From: Paenibacillus sp. XY044
GTDB lineage: Bacteria > Bacillota > Bacilli > Paenibacillales > Paenibacillaceae
NCBI RefSeq assembly: GCF_002257645.1
Contig: NZ_NQMO01000007.1
Span: 310,001 to 374,000 of the forward strand
DNA length: 64,000 bases
Direction of reading: 5' to 3'
The position numbers were made by a program, and so were the translations under genes. Positions 42,545 through 49,326 of the stretch are shown in pieces. Every line of letters starts with the position of its first letter. The stretch's first letter is position 1. The notes under the pieces were generated by a model. That model was not told the origin of the DNA, made no database searches, and worked only from the letters and a program-made list of their open reading frames with translations.

Positions 42545-43324
42545 TTAAAACGCGGGAGAAGGCGCACTTTCAGCGGATTGCTTGGCCGTGTAGCTGAAGA
42601 ACGCCATGACATTCTTGCTAAAACCTACAACCTCTTTGCGCTTGGGGTTAATCACAACACAGTACCGCATCGTCTTGTTATCCTTGCTGGTATAATACAA
42701 TTCAAGATTCGTATTTGAGCGGTCGAGTTGAGGCTGATACTTCACCTCCGACAAGGGGTAGCTTCCGTGTTTCTCAATAAAACGATTCGCTAAATCAATG
42801 AATGTAGAGTCCTGCTGTGGCGGCCGGATTTCTGGCGCTCTCATCGACCGAAGAATCCTGAGTACATCGCCATCCTTGGCATTGAGCACAACCTCAAAGT
42901 TCTCCAAGGGAACGGTGCTCGTGGTCAGCGTTACATAATATAGGCCCTTGGTGATCGCAGAGATGTCGCTGGTCAATATTGTTCTTCCGGAATCTGTGCT
43001 TTCCGCCTGAGCGGGCATTACTGCAACTGTACTCGCCTCTTTGAACAGTTCCTTCAGCTTCACCTGATCGATCATGGAAACTTCGAATTGGACCTGCTCC
43101 ATCTGCAGATTCTGGCCAAAATACTTATTGACTGCATTCAGACCAAGGGATTCCGCCGCACTCTGGGACAAGACACCTTCATAATCGACCTCATCCGGCT
43201 TCTGTTCCTGAACGATTTTCTTCACCATCACCGTATCTTTGGGAACGGCATTGAACCAGCCTTGACAACCTGATATCAGAAGCATGCTGACTAAGCTCAT
43301 GGTGATCCCATAATACCGCTTCAT
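42545..43324 (-). CDS. Lipoprotein of unknown function linked to the two-component system
   Basis: This 259-residue protein has a lipobox (SMLLISGC, Cys20) and a beta-rich mature part without recognised family. The C-terminal half (LELYYTSKDNKTMRYCVVIN and KRKEVVGFSKNVMAF) is reminiscent of the YcdA/YcgL-like or pepSY-like domain surfaces found beside VanS-type kinases, but no firm match is claimed. Its ATG overlaps the kinase stop by one base (TAATG), so the two are translationally coupled. Likely a surface accessory protein that tunes the kinase, or a target. A longer frame from 43441 lies inside the kinase gene and is not favoured. Confidence 0.75.
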   Translation of the reverse strand: MKRYYGITMSLVSMLLISGCQGWFNAVPKDTVMVKKIVQEQKPDEVDYEGVLSQSAAESLGLNAVNKYFGQNLQMEQVQFEVSMIDQVKLKELFKEASTVAVMPAQAESTDSGRTILTSDISAITKGLYYVTLTTSTVPLENFEVVLNAKDGDVLRILRSMRAPEIRPPQQDSTFIDLANRFIEKHGSYPLSEVKYQPQLDRSNTNLELYYTSKDNKTMRYCVVINPKRKEVVGFSKNVMAFFSYTAKQSAESAPSPAF

Positions 43325-44760
43325 TACTCCGGTCCGCCTCCCCTTTTTTCTGCTGCAAAGACCACTTCGATCGTCGTTCCCTGCTGCACTTGACTGCTCA
43401 CCCGTATGACTGCATGATGAATGTCGGCAATGCTTCCGCAAAGCGCAAGTCCCAAGCCAGCCCCATTGCTGTTTCTTGTCCGGGCTTTATCCGCCATATA
43501 GAACGGTTCAAAGATTTTATCCAGATGCTCCTCGGCAATTCCGATCCCTTGGTCGATAACGGCCAGTACATATGCCGCCTCGCGCCAGTAGGTGCGGAGC
43601 GTAACGGTTCCTCCCGCGATAGATGCCTTCAGTGCATTGTCTACCAGATTGAAGACCAATACCTTGATAAGATCGCGCTCCAGTTCCAGACGGCCTTCCT
43701 GACAATCCAGCTTGATGTTGACCTCTTTCTCCTTCGCCATAATCTCCAGTGTCGGTTTCATTTCCAGCAGCAACGCCCGCATCTCTTGACGTTCCATCTG
43801 AAACTGCACCTTCTTCAGCATGATAAGATCCATCAGTTTCAGCGACAGTGCCTCTAGCCGCTTCCCTTCGTCATAAATGACGCCGAGTGCGTCGAGAAAC
43901 AGCTTTTCGTTATATTTGGTCGTCCGCAGAAAATTGGCATAACCGACGATCGAAGTTAACGGTGTCTTCAGCTCATGGGTAAAGTTATCGATGAACCGCT
44001 GCTTCTCATCATTGTTCCGCTCCAGTTCATTGATTTTGTCCTCCACAACCTCCGCCATCTCGTTAAAGCTCGACCCTAGGATGCCGATTTCATCCCGGGA
44101 TTTCACCTTGACCCGTTCCGAAAAGTTCCCCTGTGCAATGATCTGCGACGTTCGATTCAGTCGTTCGATGGACCGGGTCAGTCCACGGCTCACGAAAAAC
44201 ATGACGATCATAAACAGTATACAGGCCGCCGAATCAACCTTGGCAAAAAAGCCGTACTGTTCGATCCTGTCCTGATAGACAGGCGTCAGATCCTTCATAT
44301 AGGTGAACACATACTTCTTCTGATTAATCTGTGTATTATTCACAGTAAACAAGATGGTCCGGTCGCCGACATCCCGCAAAATATAATGAATGCTGCTATT
44401 GTCCAGATTCTCCAGCTCACGGCGTGCTTGCGGCATCCCGAAATCAGCGTTGTTGAAAATCGTCCGACTGGCATCATCGGTAATATCGAGATAAATGCCC
44501 TGGCCGCTGTTCTTCGCTACAAATTGTTTAGCCATGCTCGTCAGCACGGTTTTCTCGTAATCCAATGAATCATAAATCCGCAAGATCGGTACGATCGCAT
44601 CTACGCTGGAATGAATACTCATGTTCTGGCTCAGTGCCACTTCGATCGTCTGATTCAACATTCTGTTATGCGTGCGCTCGATGACCATCACCGAAGCACC
44701 GTTGAAGATCAAGACAAACACGAGCAGTGACAGGAGATAAATTTTCTGCCACAATTTCAT
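43324..44760 (-). CDS. Sensor histidine kinase (HAMP, HisKA, HATPase)
   Basis: This 478-residue membrane kinase has a first membrane segment near 5-25, an extracellular domain of about 140 residues, a second segment near 170-190, HAMP (FSERVKVKSRDEIGILGSSF), the phospho-His site FIDNFTHELKTPLTS and ATP-binding boxes NLVDNALKASI, DQGIGIAEE and GAGLGLAL. The ATG at 44760 has GGAGG 7 bases upstream, while a TTG at 44766 is too close. It is next to its response regulator and coupled to the lipoprotein gene, in a compact RR-HK-lipoprotein unit that probably controls the transporter and wall enzymes downstream. Confidence 0.92.
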   Translation of the reverse strand: MKLWQKIYLLSLLVFVLIFNGASVMVIERTHNRMLNQTIEVALSQNMSIHSSVDAIVPILRIYDSLDYEKTVLTSMAKQFVAKNSGQGIYLDITDDASRTIFNNADFGMPQARRELENLDNSSIHYILRDVGDRTILFTVNNTQINQKKYVFTYMKDLTPVYQDRIEQYGFFAKVDSAACILFMIVMFFVSRGLTRSIERLNRTSQIIAQGNFSERVKVKSRDEIGILGSSFNEMAEVVEDKINELERNNDEKQRFIDNFTHELKTPLTSIVGYANFLRTTKYNEKLFLDALGVIYDEGKRLEALSLKLMDLIMLKKVQFQMERQEMRALLLEMKPTLEIMAKEKEVNIKLDCQEGRLELERDLIKVLVFNLVDNALKASIAGGTVTLRTYWREAAYVLAVIDQGIGIAEEHLDKIFEPFYMADKARTRNSNGAGLGLALCGSIADIHHAVIRVSSQVQQGTTIEVVFAAEKRGGGPE

Positions 44761-44762
44761 GC

Positions 44763-45419
44763 TCAATCCTCCAGGCGATATCCGATTTTATAAATCGTCT
44801 TGATCTGCTCCTGCAAGTTCAGCTTCTTGCGGAGGGATTTGATGTGCATATCCACGGTCCGGGTCTCTCCGTAATAATCCCCGCCCCAGACCTTGTCCAG
44901 AAATTGCTCTCGTGTCAGGGCGATATTTTTGTTTTTGAGCAGAACGACCAGCAAATCGTACTCCTTCGGCGTTAATTCCACTGGCTCCATCTGAATCAGG
45001 ACCTCACGCTTGTCGAGGTCTACCTGCACATGCTGAAACTCCATCATTCGCTCTTCCTTGCCATATCTGCGCAAGACCGTCTCAATCCGCGCCAGCAGCT
45101 CGATCGCTTCAAAGGGCTTAACCATATAGTCATCAGCCCCCAGCTTTAGTCCGTTGACCTTGTCGTATACAGAGTTTTTAGCAGTCAGGAAAATTACAGG
45201 CGTGCCATACGGCTTGATGCGTTCCATCAGCTCAAAGCCATCTAGATGCGGGATCATGACATCCAGCAAGATCAGATCGAATTTCTCCCGCTTCAGCACT
45301 TCGTGCGCAGCCAGGCCGTCATAGACCTCTGTGGTAGCATAGTTCACCAGATTGAGGTTCATTTTGATAATTTTCGAGATATGGATATCGTCTTCAACAA
45401 TTAGGATCTTCTTTGTCAT
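44763..45419 (-). CDS. OmpR-family response regulator
   Basis: This 218-residue regulator has a receiver domain KKILIVEDDIHISKIIKMNL, phospho-Asp in LILLDVMIPHLDG, Thr in VIFLTAKN and Lys in DYMVKPF, followed by a winged-helix DNA-binding domain ending TVDMHIKSLRKKLNL and KTIYKIGYRLED. The start at 45419 is chosen because AGGAG lies 10 bases upstream; a longer frame to 45443 is weaker. It leads the unit with the kinase gene 2 bases after its stop. A promoter with TTGTGT-16-TATAAT lies upstream. Confidence 0.93.
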   Translation of the reverse strand: MTKKILIVEDDIHISKIIKMNLNLVNYATTEVYDGLAAHEVLKREKFDLILLDVMIPHLDGFELMERIKPYGTPVIFLTAKNSVYDKVNGLKLGADDYMVKPFEAIELLARIETVLRRYGKEERMMEFQHVQVDLDKREVLIQMEPVELTPKEYDLLVVLLKNKNIALTREQFLDKVWGGDYYGETRTVDMHIKSLRKKLNLQEQIKTIYKIGYRLED

Positions 45420-45462
45420 ACGTCTTCTGCTCCTGTAGTTCATTAGTGGTCATCTATCTAAA

Positions 45463-45519
45463 TTGAACAATTGATAACTAGTTCAACATATATTATATCG
45501 GATAAAGATGAACACACAA
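45463..45519 (-). promoter_or_regulatory. Promoter of the first two-component operon with an inverted repeat
   Basis: On the minus strand -35 TTGTGT (45514-45519) and -10 TATAAT (45492-45497) have a 16-base spacer. Downstream, TTGAAC and GTTCAA (45463-45468 and 45481-45486) form an inverted repeat that could be a regulator site. The promoter lies inside the upstream terminator flank. Confidence 0.65.
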
Positions 45520-45550
45520 AAAAAGCTCCGCCTTTGGCGGTAGCTTCAGA
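45516..45550 (-). terminator. Terminator of the nucleoside hydrolase gene
   Basis: AAGCTCCGCC near 45523-45532 pairs with GGCGGTAGCTT ending at 45546, and on the minus strand it is followed by a TTTTTTTGTG run. It lies 130 bases after the stop of the gene at 45681. Confidence 0.7.
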
Positions 45551-45680
45551 GTGCCCGAGAAAGTTCATATCCCGGGTTTGGCCCGAAATGTACGATCTAC
45601 TTCCTCTATTATATTTGTGTGTATAGATTGAAGTATCCTACCTAGTCGATCACGTTGTTCCTCTATGTAAACCCTGTTGT

Positions 45681-46583
45681 TTATTGTCTCTTCCGACCAA
45701 ACTTTCTATGGAATTGAGCCAACTTCGCATAAAAATCTTCCAAAATAAAGCGAGGATCTATCGTTTCATAAACTCGAATCGGGCGGTGCTTTCCGTTATG
45801 TATATACTTCATTTGTTGGTCAAATTCAGGCGCAGGTTTCCATGACCACCGGCCGCAATCCGGATATATAATGACACCAACCGCCGGCGAATCTCCCAAC
45901 ACACGATATTCGGCCGGTCCTTGAACACTCGCATTGTTAAATTCAATTAATTGCTCTACAAGATACTTCCCAATTTCTCCATTAGGGTAAACTCTTTCGA
46001 CCAGTTCCGCGTAACCAGCCGGTATTTGCCGGTAAACAGCGCGGGAGATTTGCCACACTTCAAGCTTCGATTTAAATACAACGTTTGCCGAATGAATATC
46101 GTTAGACAAATTATACTCTGGGCCGCCAACAGGCCATTCGCCACCACCAATCCAAATCACCTTGATGTTTCGTTCGGCAATCCGCGGTTCCAGCAATAAT
46201 GCAGACGCCATATCTGTTAGGGGACCGTAAAAAGCGATATAAAGCGGTCGATCGTCCTCTTTCATAGCCTCTTCAATAATAAGCCTAGCTCCTTGAGAAT
46301 CAACTGGTGTTTGTTCATTCGGCATGGCGTATTCTGCGCCGTCTTCAACCCTAAACTTTTCTTCCAGACCCATTAGTTTCAACAAAAGCATCGTTTCATC
46401 ATGACTTTCCTTTAAGCTTGTTTTTGATTTTCGATCACCGAAATGTGCTGGAATGATCCCATGCAATTCAAACGATGGAGTCAGCACGGCATGCACGATG
46501 GCAAATTGATCGTCCGCTTCGTTTTTCGCATCGGTATTGATGATCACTCTTGTTTTCTTCTCATTAGGAATTCGAATCTCCAT
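45681..46583 (-). CDS. Nucleoside hydrolase-like protein (IU-nucleoside hydrolase fold)
   Basis: This 300-residue hydrolase has the aspartate cluster at its start, INTDAKNEADDQFAIVHAV, a variant of the DTDPGxDD calcium-binding motif. The other features are LYIAFYGPLTDMASALL, VIWIGGGEWPVGGPEYNLSN with the conserved Asn, and WQISRAVYR. Some members hydrolyse nucleosides; this longer, variant branch found beside sugar regulators may act on another N- or O-glycoside. GGGAGGA lies before the ATG. Upstream are the LacI fragment (divergent) and a 36-residue ORF. Confidence 0.82.
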   Translation of the reverse strand: MEIRIPNEKKTRVIINTDAKNEADDQFAIVHAVLTPSFELHGIIPAHFGDRKSKTSLKESHDETMLLLKLMGLEEKFRVEDGAEYAMPNEQTPVDSQGARLIIEEAMKEDDRPLYIAFYGPLTDMASALLLEPRIAERNIKVIWIGGGEWPVGGPEYNLSNDIHSANVVFKSKLEVWQISRAVYRQIPAGYAELVERVYPNGEIGKYLVEQLIEFNNASVQGPAEYRVLGDSPAVGVIIYPDCGRWSWKPAPEFDQQMKYIHNGKHRPIRVYETIDPRFILEDFYAKLAQFHRKFGRKRQ

Positions 46584-46649
46584 ATTGATTCCTCCCTTAG
46601 ACTCTGTTTTCTTCCGGCTCTTAATGCAGGTAACGCTCCAGATGCCGGC

Positions 46650-46760
46650 TTACTTCAGCGTTTGCCAAACAAGCGCTTTCATTTGATCAATTGACTTAAT
46701 ATGCCATTTGCCGCCTGGGAGCCACCGATCAAACTCGTTCGTGGATTTCTGTAAACGCAT
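46650..46760 (-). CDS. Short ORF, 36 residues, possible gene remnant
   Basis: The frame reads MRLQKSTNEFDRWLPGGKWH and continues to LVWQTLK before the stop. Composition is strikingly protein-like (three Trp), but no ribosome site precedes the ATG and the palindrome CTAAACAGTTTAG overlaps its beginning. It is probably the 3' end of a lost gene or a small peptide upstream of the nucleoside hydrolase. No family is recognised. Confidence 0.35.
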   Translation of the reverse strand: MRLQKSTNEFDRWLPGGKWHIKSIDQMKALVWQTLK

Positions 46761-46934
46761 CTAAACAGTTTAGTTGTGTTCCCTATTTTTATCGGAAGCA
46801 ATTCTAAATTATCATGCTACACCCCACCAGTCAACGATAATTCAGTTAAAAATAAGTAATATTTATTATTTGTTTAGTTTATTCGCCATAAAGTTTAGTT
46901 ACAATATTGCAAGTTGTTGAGCTGAGGACTAAAC
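46761..46934. promoter_or_regulatory. Cluster of GTTTAGTT motifs, LacI-type operator candidates
   Basis: The perfect palindrome CTAAACAGTTTAG lies at 46761-46773. GTTTAGTT recurs at 46768-46775, 46872-46879 and 46893-46900, and the inverse ACTAAAC at 46928-46934. They surround the divergent gap between the nucleoside hydrolase and the truncated LacI gene and are probably its former operators. Confidence 0.45.
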
Positions 46935-46960
46935 TTGACTTATTTAACAACTAAGGGGGC

Positions 46961-47200
46961 CTATCTTTGAAAATGCAGGATATCGCCATGCTTGCTGGCG
47001 TATCCAAATCCAGCCAGCGAACAGCCGATGGACTGGAACTTCTTGATGAGCTTCAACCGCTCGACAGCCTCATCCGAATAGTTGCGGTAATTGTTGCTTT
47101 CTCGCCGGACATGCCGATCATCCAGCAAGCCTTCCTTTTCATAAAAGCGGATCGTATGAATCGTTAATCCCATTTTATCCGCCAGTTCCTGAATTTTCAT
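46961..47200 (-). pseudogene. Truncated MerR family regulator
   Basis: Seventy-nine codons read MKIQELADKMGLTIHTIRFY and on through YRNYSDEAVERLKLIKKFQS, an excellent MerR winged-helix N-terminus, with AAGGAG 8 bases before the ATG. Similarity ends at SIGCSL, after which the frame runs into reversed LacI sequence (AGFGYASKHGDILHFQR) and stops. The helix that links to the dimer and effector domain is missing, so the protein probably cannot dimerise normally. A fragment of a TipAS-type effector domain lies downstream of the next gene at 48162-48308 and may be its lost C-terminal part. It is divergent from the SDR with a MerR-type promoter. Confidence 0.8.
46967..47011 (+). pseudogene. LacI family N-terminal fragment
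   Basis: A TTG start with AAGGGGG 7 bases upstream reads MKMQDIAMLAGVSKS, the textbook first helix-turn-helix of LacI regulators. The sequence then changes abruptly (no TVSRVL) at 47011-47017, exactly where the opposed MerR similarity ends. It is the beginning of a gene whose remainder is lost. Confidence 0.75.
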
Positions 47201-47222
47201 AAACATTTCTCCTTTGGACCGC

Positions 47223-47253
47223 TTGCCCTAGAGTTCACTTCATAGTTTATGCT
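47223..47253 (+). promoter_or_regulatory. MerR-type promoter with 19-bp spacer
   Basis: -35 TTGCCC (47223-47228) and -10 TATGCT (47248-47253) are separated by 19 bases that hold the dyad CTAGAGTTCACTTCATAG. An over-long spacer with a central dyad is the mark of promoters activated by MerR-family proteins. It faces the SDR gene at 47295. Confidence 0.65.
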
Positions 47254-47294
47254 TAATATGTTCAAGCAGTCAACTCATGAAGGAGGAAATGATT

Positions 47295-48140
47295 ATGCAT
47301 GTTTTTGTTACAGGAGCAACAGGGTATGTCGGTTCCGCGGTCGTCCGGGAACTGATCGGCGCGGGACATACCGTGTCGGGTCTTTGCCGTTCTGAAGAGA
47401 AAGCCGCGGGATTAAGGGCGGCGGGAGCCGAACCGCTGTACGGCACGCTGGACGATCTCGATACTCTAAGCAGAGCCGCCGCGGCTGCGGACGGCGTGAT
47501 TCATTTGGCGTTCACCAACGATTTTTCCGACTTTGAAGGTGCGCTGGCTCTGGATTTGCGGGCCGTCCAAGTCATGGGAGCGGCGCTCGAAGGCTCCGGG
47601 AAGCCGTTCATTACCACGGCTCACGCAAATGGGCATACCGTGGATCAAGCCGTGCTCGCGATGGCAGAGCGGGGTATTCGGGCATCGATCGTCTCGCTTG
47701 CACCGTCCGTGCACGGCGAAGGCGATAAGGGCTTTGTGCCGATGATGATCAACATCGCTCGGGCGAAGGGTTTCGCCGCCTACATCGGCGACGGAACGAA
47801 CCACTGGCCGGCGGTTCACCGCCTGGATGCGGCGGTTCTGTACCGTCTGGCGCTGGAATCCGCCCCGGCGGGCTCACGGCTGCTAGGCGCTGGCGATGAA
47901 GGCATTCCGCTCCGCGAGATCGCCGCGGTCATCGGACGGCAATTGAACATGCCGGCAGTCAGTATAACGCCTGAAGAAGCTGCCGCCCATTTCGGATTTC
48001 TTGGCTCCATTGCGGCATTCGACATCACAAGCTTGTACAACACTGCAGAAGCGAGTCTGGCAACACGGGAGCTTCTGGGGTGGAAACCGATACAGCCCGG
48101 ACTAATCGCCGATCTCGAAGAAGGGCATTATTTTGCATAA
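47295..48140 (+). CDS. NAD-dependent epimerase/dehydratase-type SDR
   Basis: This 281-residue extended short-chain dehydrogenase starts MHVFVTGATGYVGSAVVREL with the TGxxGxxG cofactor motif and carries GVIHLAFTNDF, FITTAHANG and the C-terminal RELLGWKPIQPG segment of the group often named NAD-dependent epimerase/dehydratase. The active-site Tyr in YxxxK form is not conserved; H-x-N is seen instead. AAGGAGG lies 8 bases before the ATG at 47295; an earlier ATG at 47277 precedes the ribosome site. It is GC-rich compared with its neighbours. It is transcribed from a MerR-type promoter and followed by the TipAS fragment in the same frame. Confidence 0.85.
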   Translation: MHVFVTGATGYVGSAVVRELIGAGHTVSGLCRSEEKAAGLRAAGAEPLYGTLDDLDTLSRAAAAADGVIHLAFTNDFSDFEGALALDLRAVQVMGAALEGSGKPFITTAHANGHTVDQAVLAMAERGIRASIVSLAPSVHGEGDKGFVPMMINIARAKGFAAYIGDGTNHWPAVHRLDAAVLYRLALESAPAGSRLLGAGDEGIPLREIAAVIGRQLNMPAVSITPEEAAAHFGFLGSIAAFDITSLYNTAEASLATRELLGWKPIQPGLIADLEEGHYFA

Positions 48141-48161
48141 AAAAGGAACGTGTGCCAAGGC

Positions 48162-48308
48162 TATCATTATTCACTTGAAGCGTTCAAAGGATTAGGGCAG
48201 TTGTATGTAGATGATGAAGGATTCACTCAAAGCATCGAACGGTTCGGGGACTGCCTGTCTAAATTCATGCACAATGTGATGTCTGTATACGCGGATAACA
48301 ACTCTTAA
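48162..48308 (+). pseudogene. C-terminal fragment of a TipAS-domain MerR regulator
   Basis: The 48 codons from 48162 read YHYSLEAFKGLGQLYVDDEG, FTQSIERFGDCLSKFMHNVM and a terminal stop, matching the end of the TipAS antibiotic-recognition domain of MerR/TipA-type regulators. The fragment is in the same frame as, but beyond, the stop of the SDR gene and has no start of its own. Together with the truncated MerR N-terminus at 46961-47200 it shows that a regulator gene in this area was broken up. The SDR gene now lies between the pieces. Confidence 0.65.
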
Positions 48309-48325
48309 TTTCCTGTAAATTAAAA

Positions 48326-48357
48326 TTGAAGCTCACCCGATTCGGGTTGAGCTTCAA
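48326..48357 (+). terminator. Long terminator-like hairpin
   Basis: TTGAAGCTCACCCGA at 48326-48340 pairs with TCGGGTTGAGCTTCAA at 48342-48357 with one bulge. A T run is absent on the plus strand (ACGCATG) and AATTTTAATTT follows on the minus strand, so direction is uncertain. Confidence 0.55.
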
Positions 48358-48417
48358 ACGCATGTTCCAATTGATCAGCCTCTTTATGTCCCTTTGTTCA
48401 TATCCATCTTCCTCTCT

Positions 48418-49128
48418 TTACCTTAGTTCCAAATATTCTTTGATTCCGTCCAGAATGGAGCTGGCCATCCGGAATTGAACTTCGTCGCTCAGCATTTGTT
48501 TTTCTTCCTGAGGATTCGTTAAATATCCCGTCTCGATCAAGACACCCGGCATGTTCGTTTCCTTTACGACGAAATAATTTTCTTTTTTCACTCCCCTGTC
48601 CCGAAATCCGCTGGTTTGTATCATATGCTTTTGCATAATTTCAGCCAAGGACAAGGAATCTTCGTGATAATAGTAGGTTTCCGTACCCGAAATGTTGGGG
48701 TCCTCATAGGTATTGCCGTGAATGGATATGAACAAATCGGCACCAAGATCATTGGCAAATTTCGGCCTTGCCCGGTCAATCGAGGATATAAATTGGTCGT
48801 CCGTTCGGGTCAAATACACCTGAATTTGCGGTTCTTGCGTCGCCAGCTCCTTCACCTTGAGCGCCAGCTGCAGCGTAAAATCCTTCTCCGAACTTCCGCT
48901 AGCTCCCGTCGCCCCGCGATCTTTGCCGCCATGCCCGGGATCGATGACGATTTTATACGGCGTCCCCGGCAGATGGGATTCACCTCTGTTTTCGCCTAAT
49001 AGGCTCATCATCCGATAGCTTTGCTCGGTCTTGCCGCGGCTTGCGGCGCCATCTTCCGAATGGATGCTGTACAGCAAGACGATCACCACGGACAACAAAA
49101 ATGCGACTAACAGTACGGCTTTTCTCAT
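48418..49128 (-). CDS. N-acetylmuramoyl-L-alanine amidase (Amidase_3), membrane-anchored or secreted
   Basis: This 236-residue cell-wall amidase has an N-terminal hydrophobic segment (KAVLLVAFLLSVVIVLLYSI) without a Cys lipobox, then the Amidase_3 domain: His in IVIDPGHGGKDRGA, Glu in SSEKDFTLQLA, His in LFISIHGNTYED and catalytic Glu in LIETGYLTNP. It is a clear paralogue of the lipoprotein at 36204 with many identical stretches, and resembles CwlD-type spore-cortex amidases in length. GGGAGG lies before the ATG. It is 190 bases after a histidine kinase gene on the same strand and has a hairpin between. Confidence 0.92.
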   Translation of the reverse strand: MRKAVLLVAFLLSVVIVLLYSIHSEDGAASRGKTEQSYRMMSLLGENRGESHLPGTPYKIVIDPGHGGKDRGATGASGSSEKDFTLQLALKVKELATQEPQIQVYLTRTDDQFISSIDRARPKFANDLGADLFISIHGNTYEDPNISGTETYYYHEDSLSLAEIMQKHMIQTSGFRDRGVKKENYFVVKETNMPGVLIETGYLTNPQEEKQMLSDEVQFRMASSILDGIKEYLELR

Positions 49129-49295
49129 ACTCTCTCTCTCCTCCCTCTGAAAAAGAGATTACGCTCAGGAGATCAAGATGAAGTGCAGATCCTATCAAAT
49201 CGATTTATAGATTCGGTCAGCAATGATGAGTAGAACATCCCCTCTCTATTACAGAAAGAATAATAGGGAGAGATGCAGAAAAAGTGCAGATGAAA

Positions 49296-49326
49296 TAAAA
49301 GCGCAGAACCGCAGTTCTACGCTTTT
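49296..49326 (-). terminator. Terminator overlapping the end of the second kinase gene
   Basis: AAAAGCG at 49296-49302 pairs with CGCTTTT at 49319-49325, with an inner AGAAC/GTTCT stem. The outer stem covers the kinase stop codon at 49317-49319. A T-rich TTTTATTTC follows on the minus strand. Confidence 0.7.

Larger units (their letters stand above)
46584..46960. other. Intergenic region with small ORF and repeated motifs
   Basis: About 375 bases that carry a short minus-strand ORF (46650-46760) and four copies of a GTTTAG-type motif listed separately. The nucleoside hydrolase promoter must be here. No other gene is supported. Confidence 0.45.

Noticed and set aside
49129..49145. GA/CT-rich short run before the amidase start
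   Set aside because: Part of a strong purine-rich ribosome site rather than a microsatellite of note.
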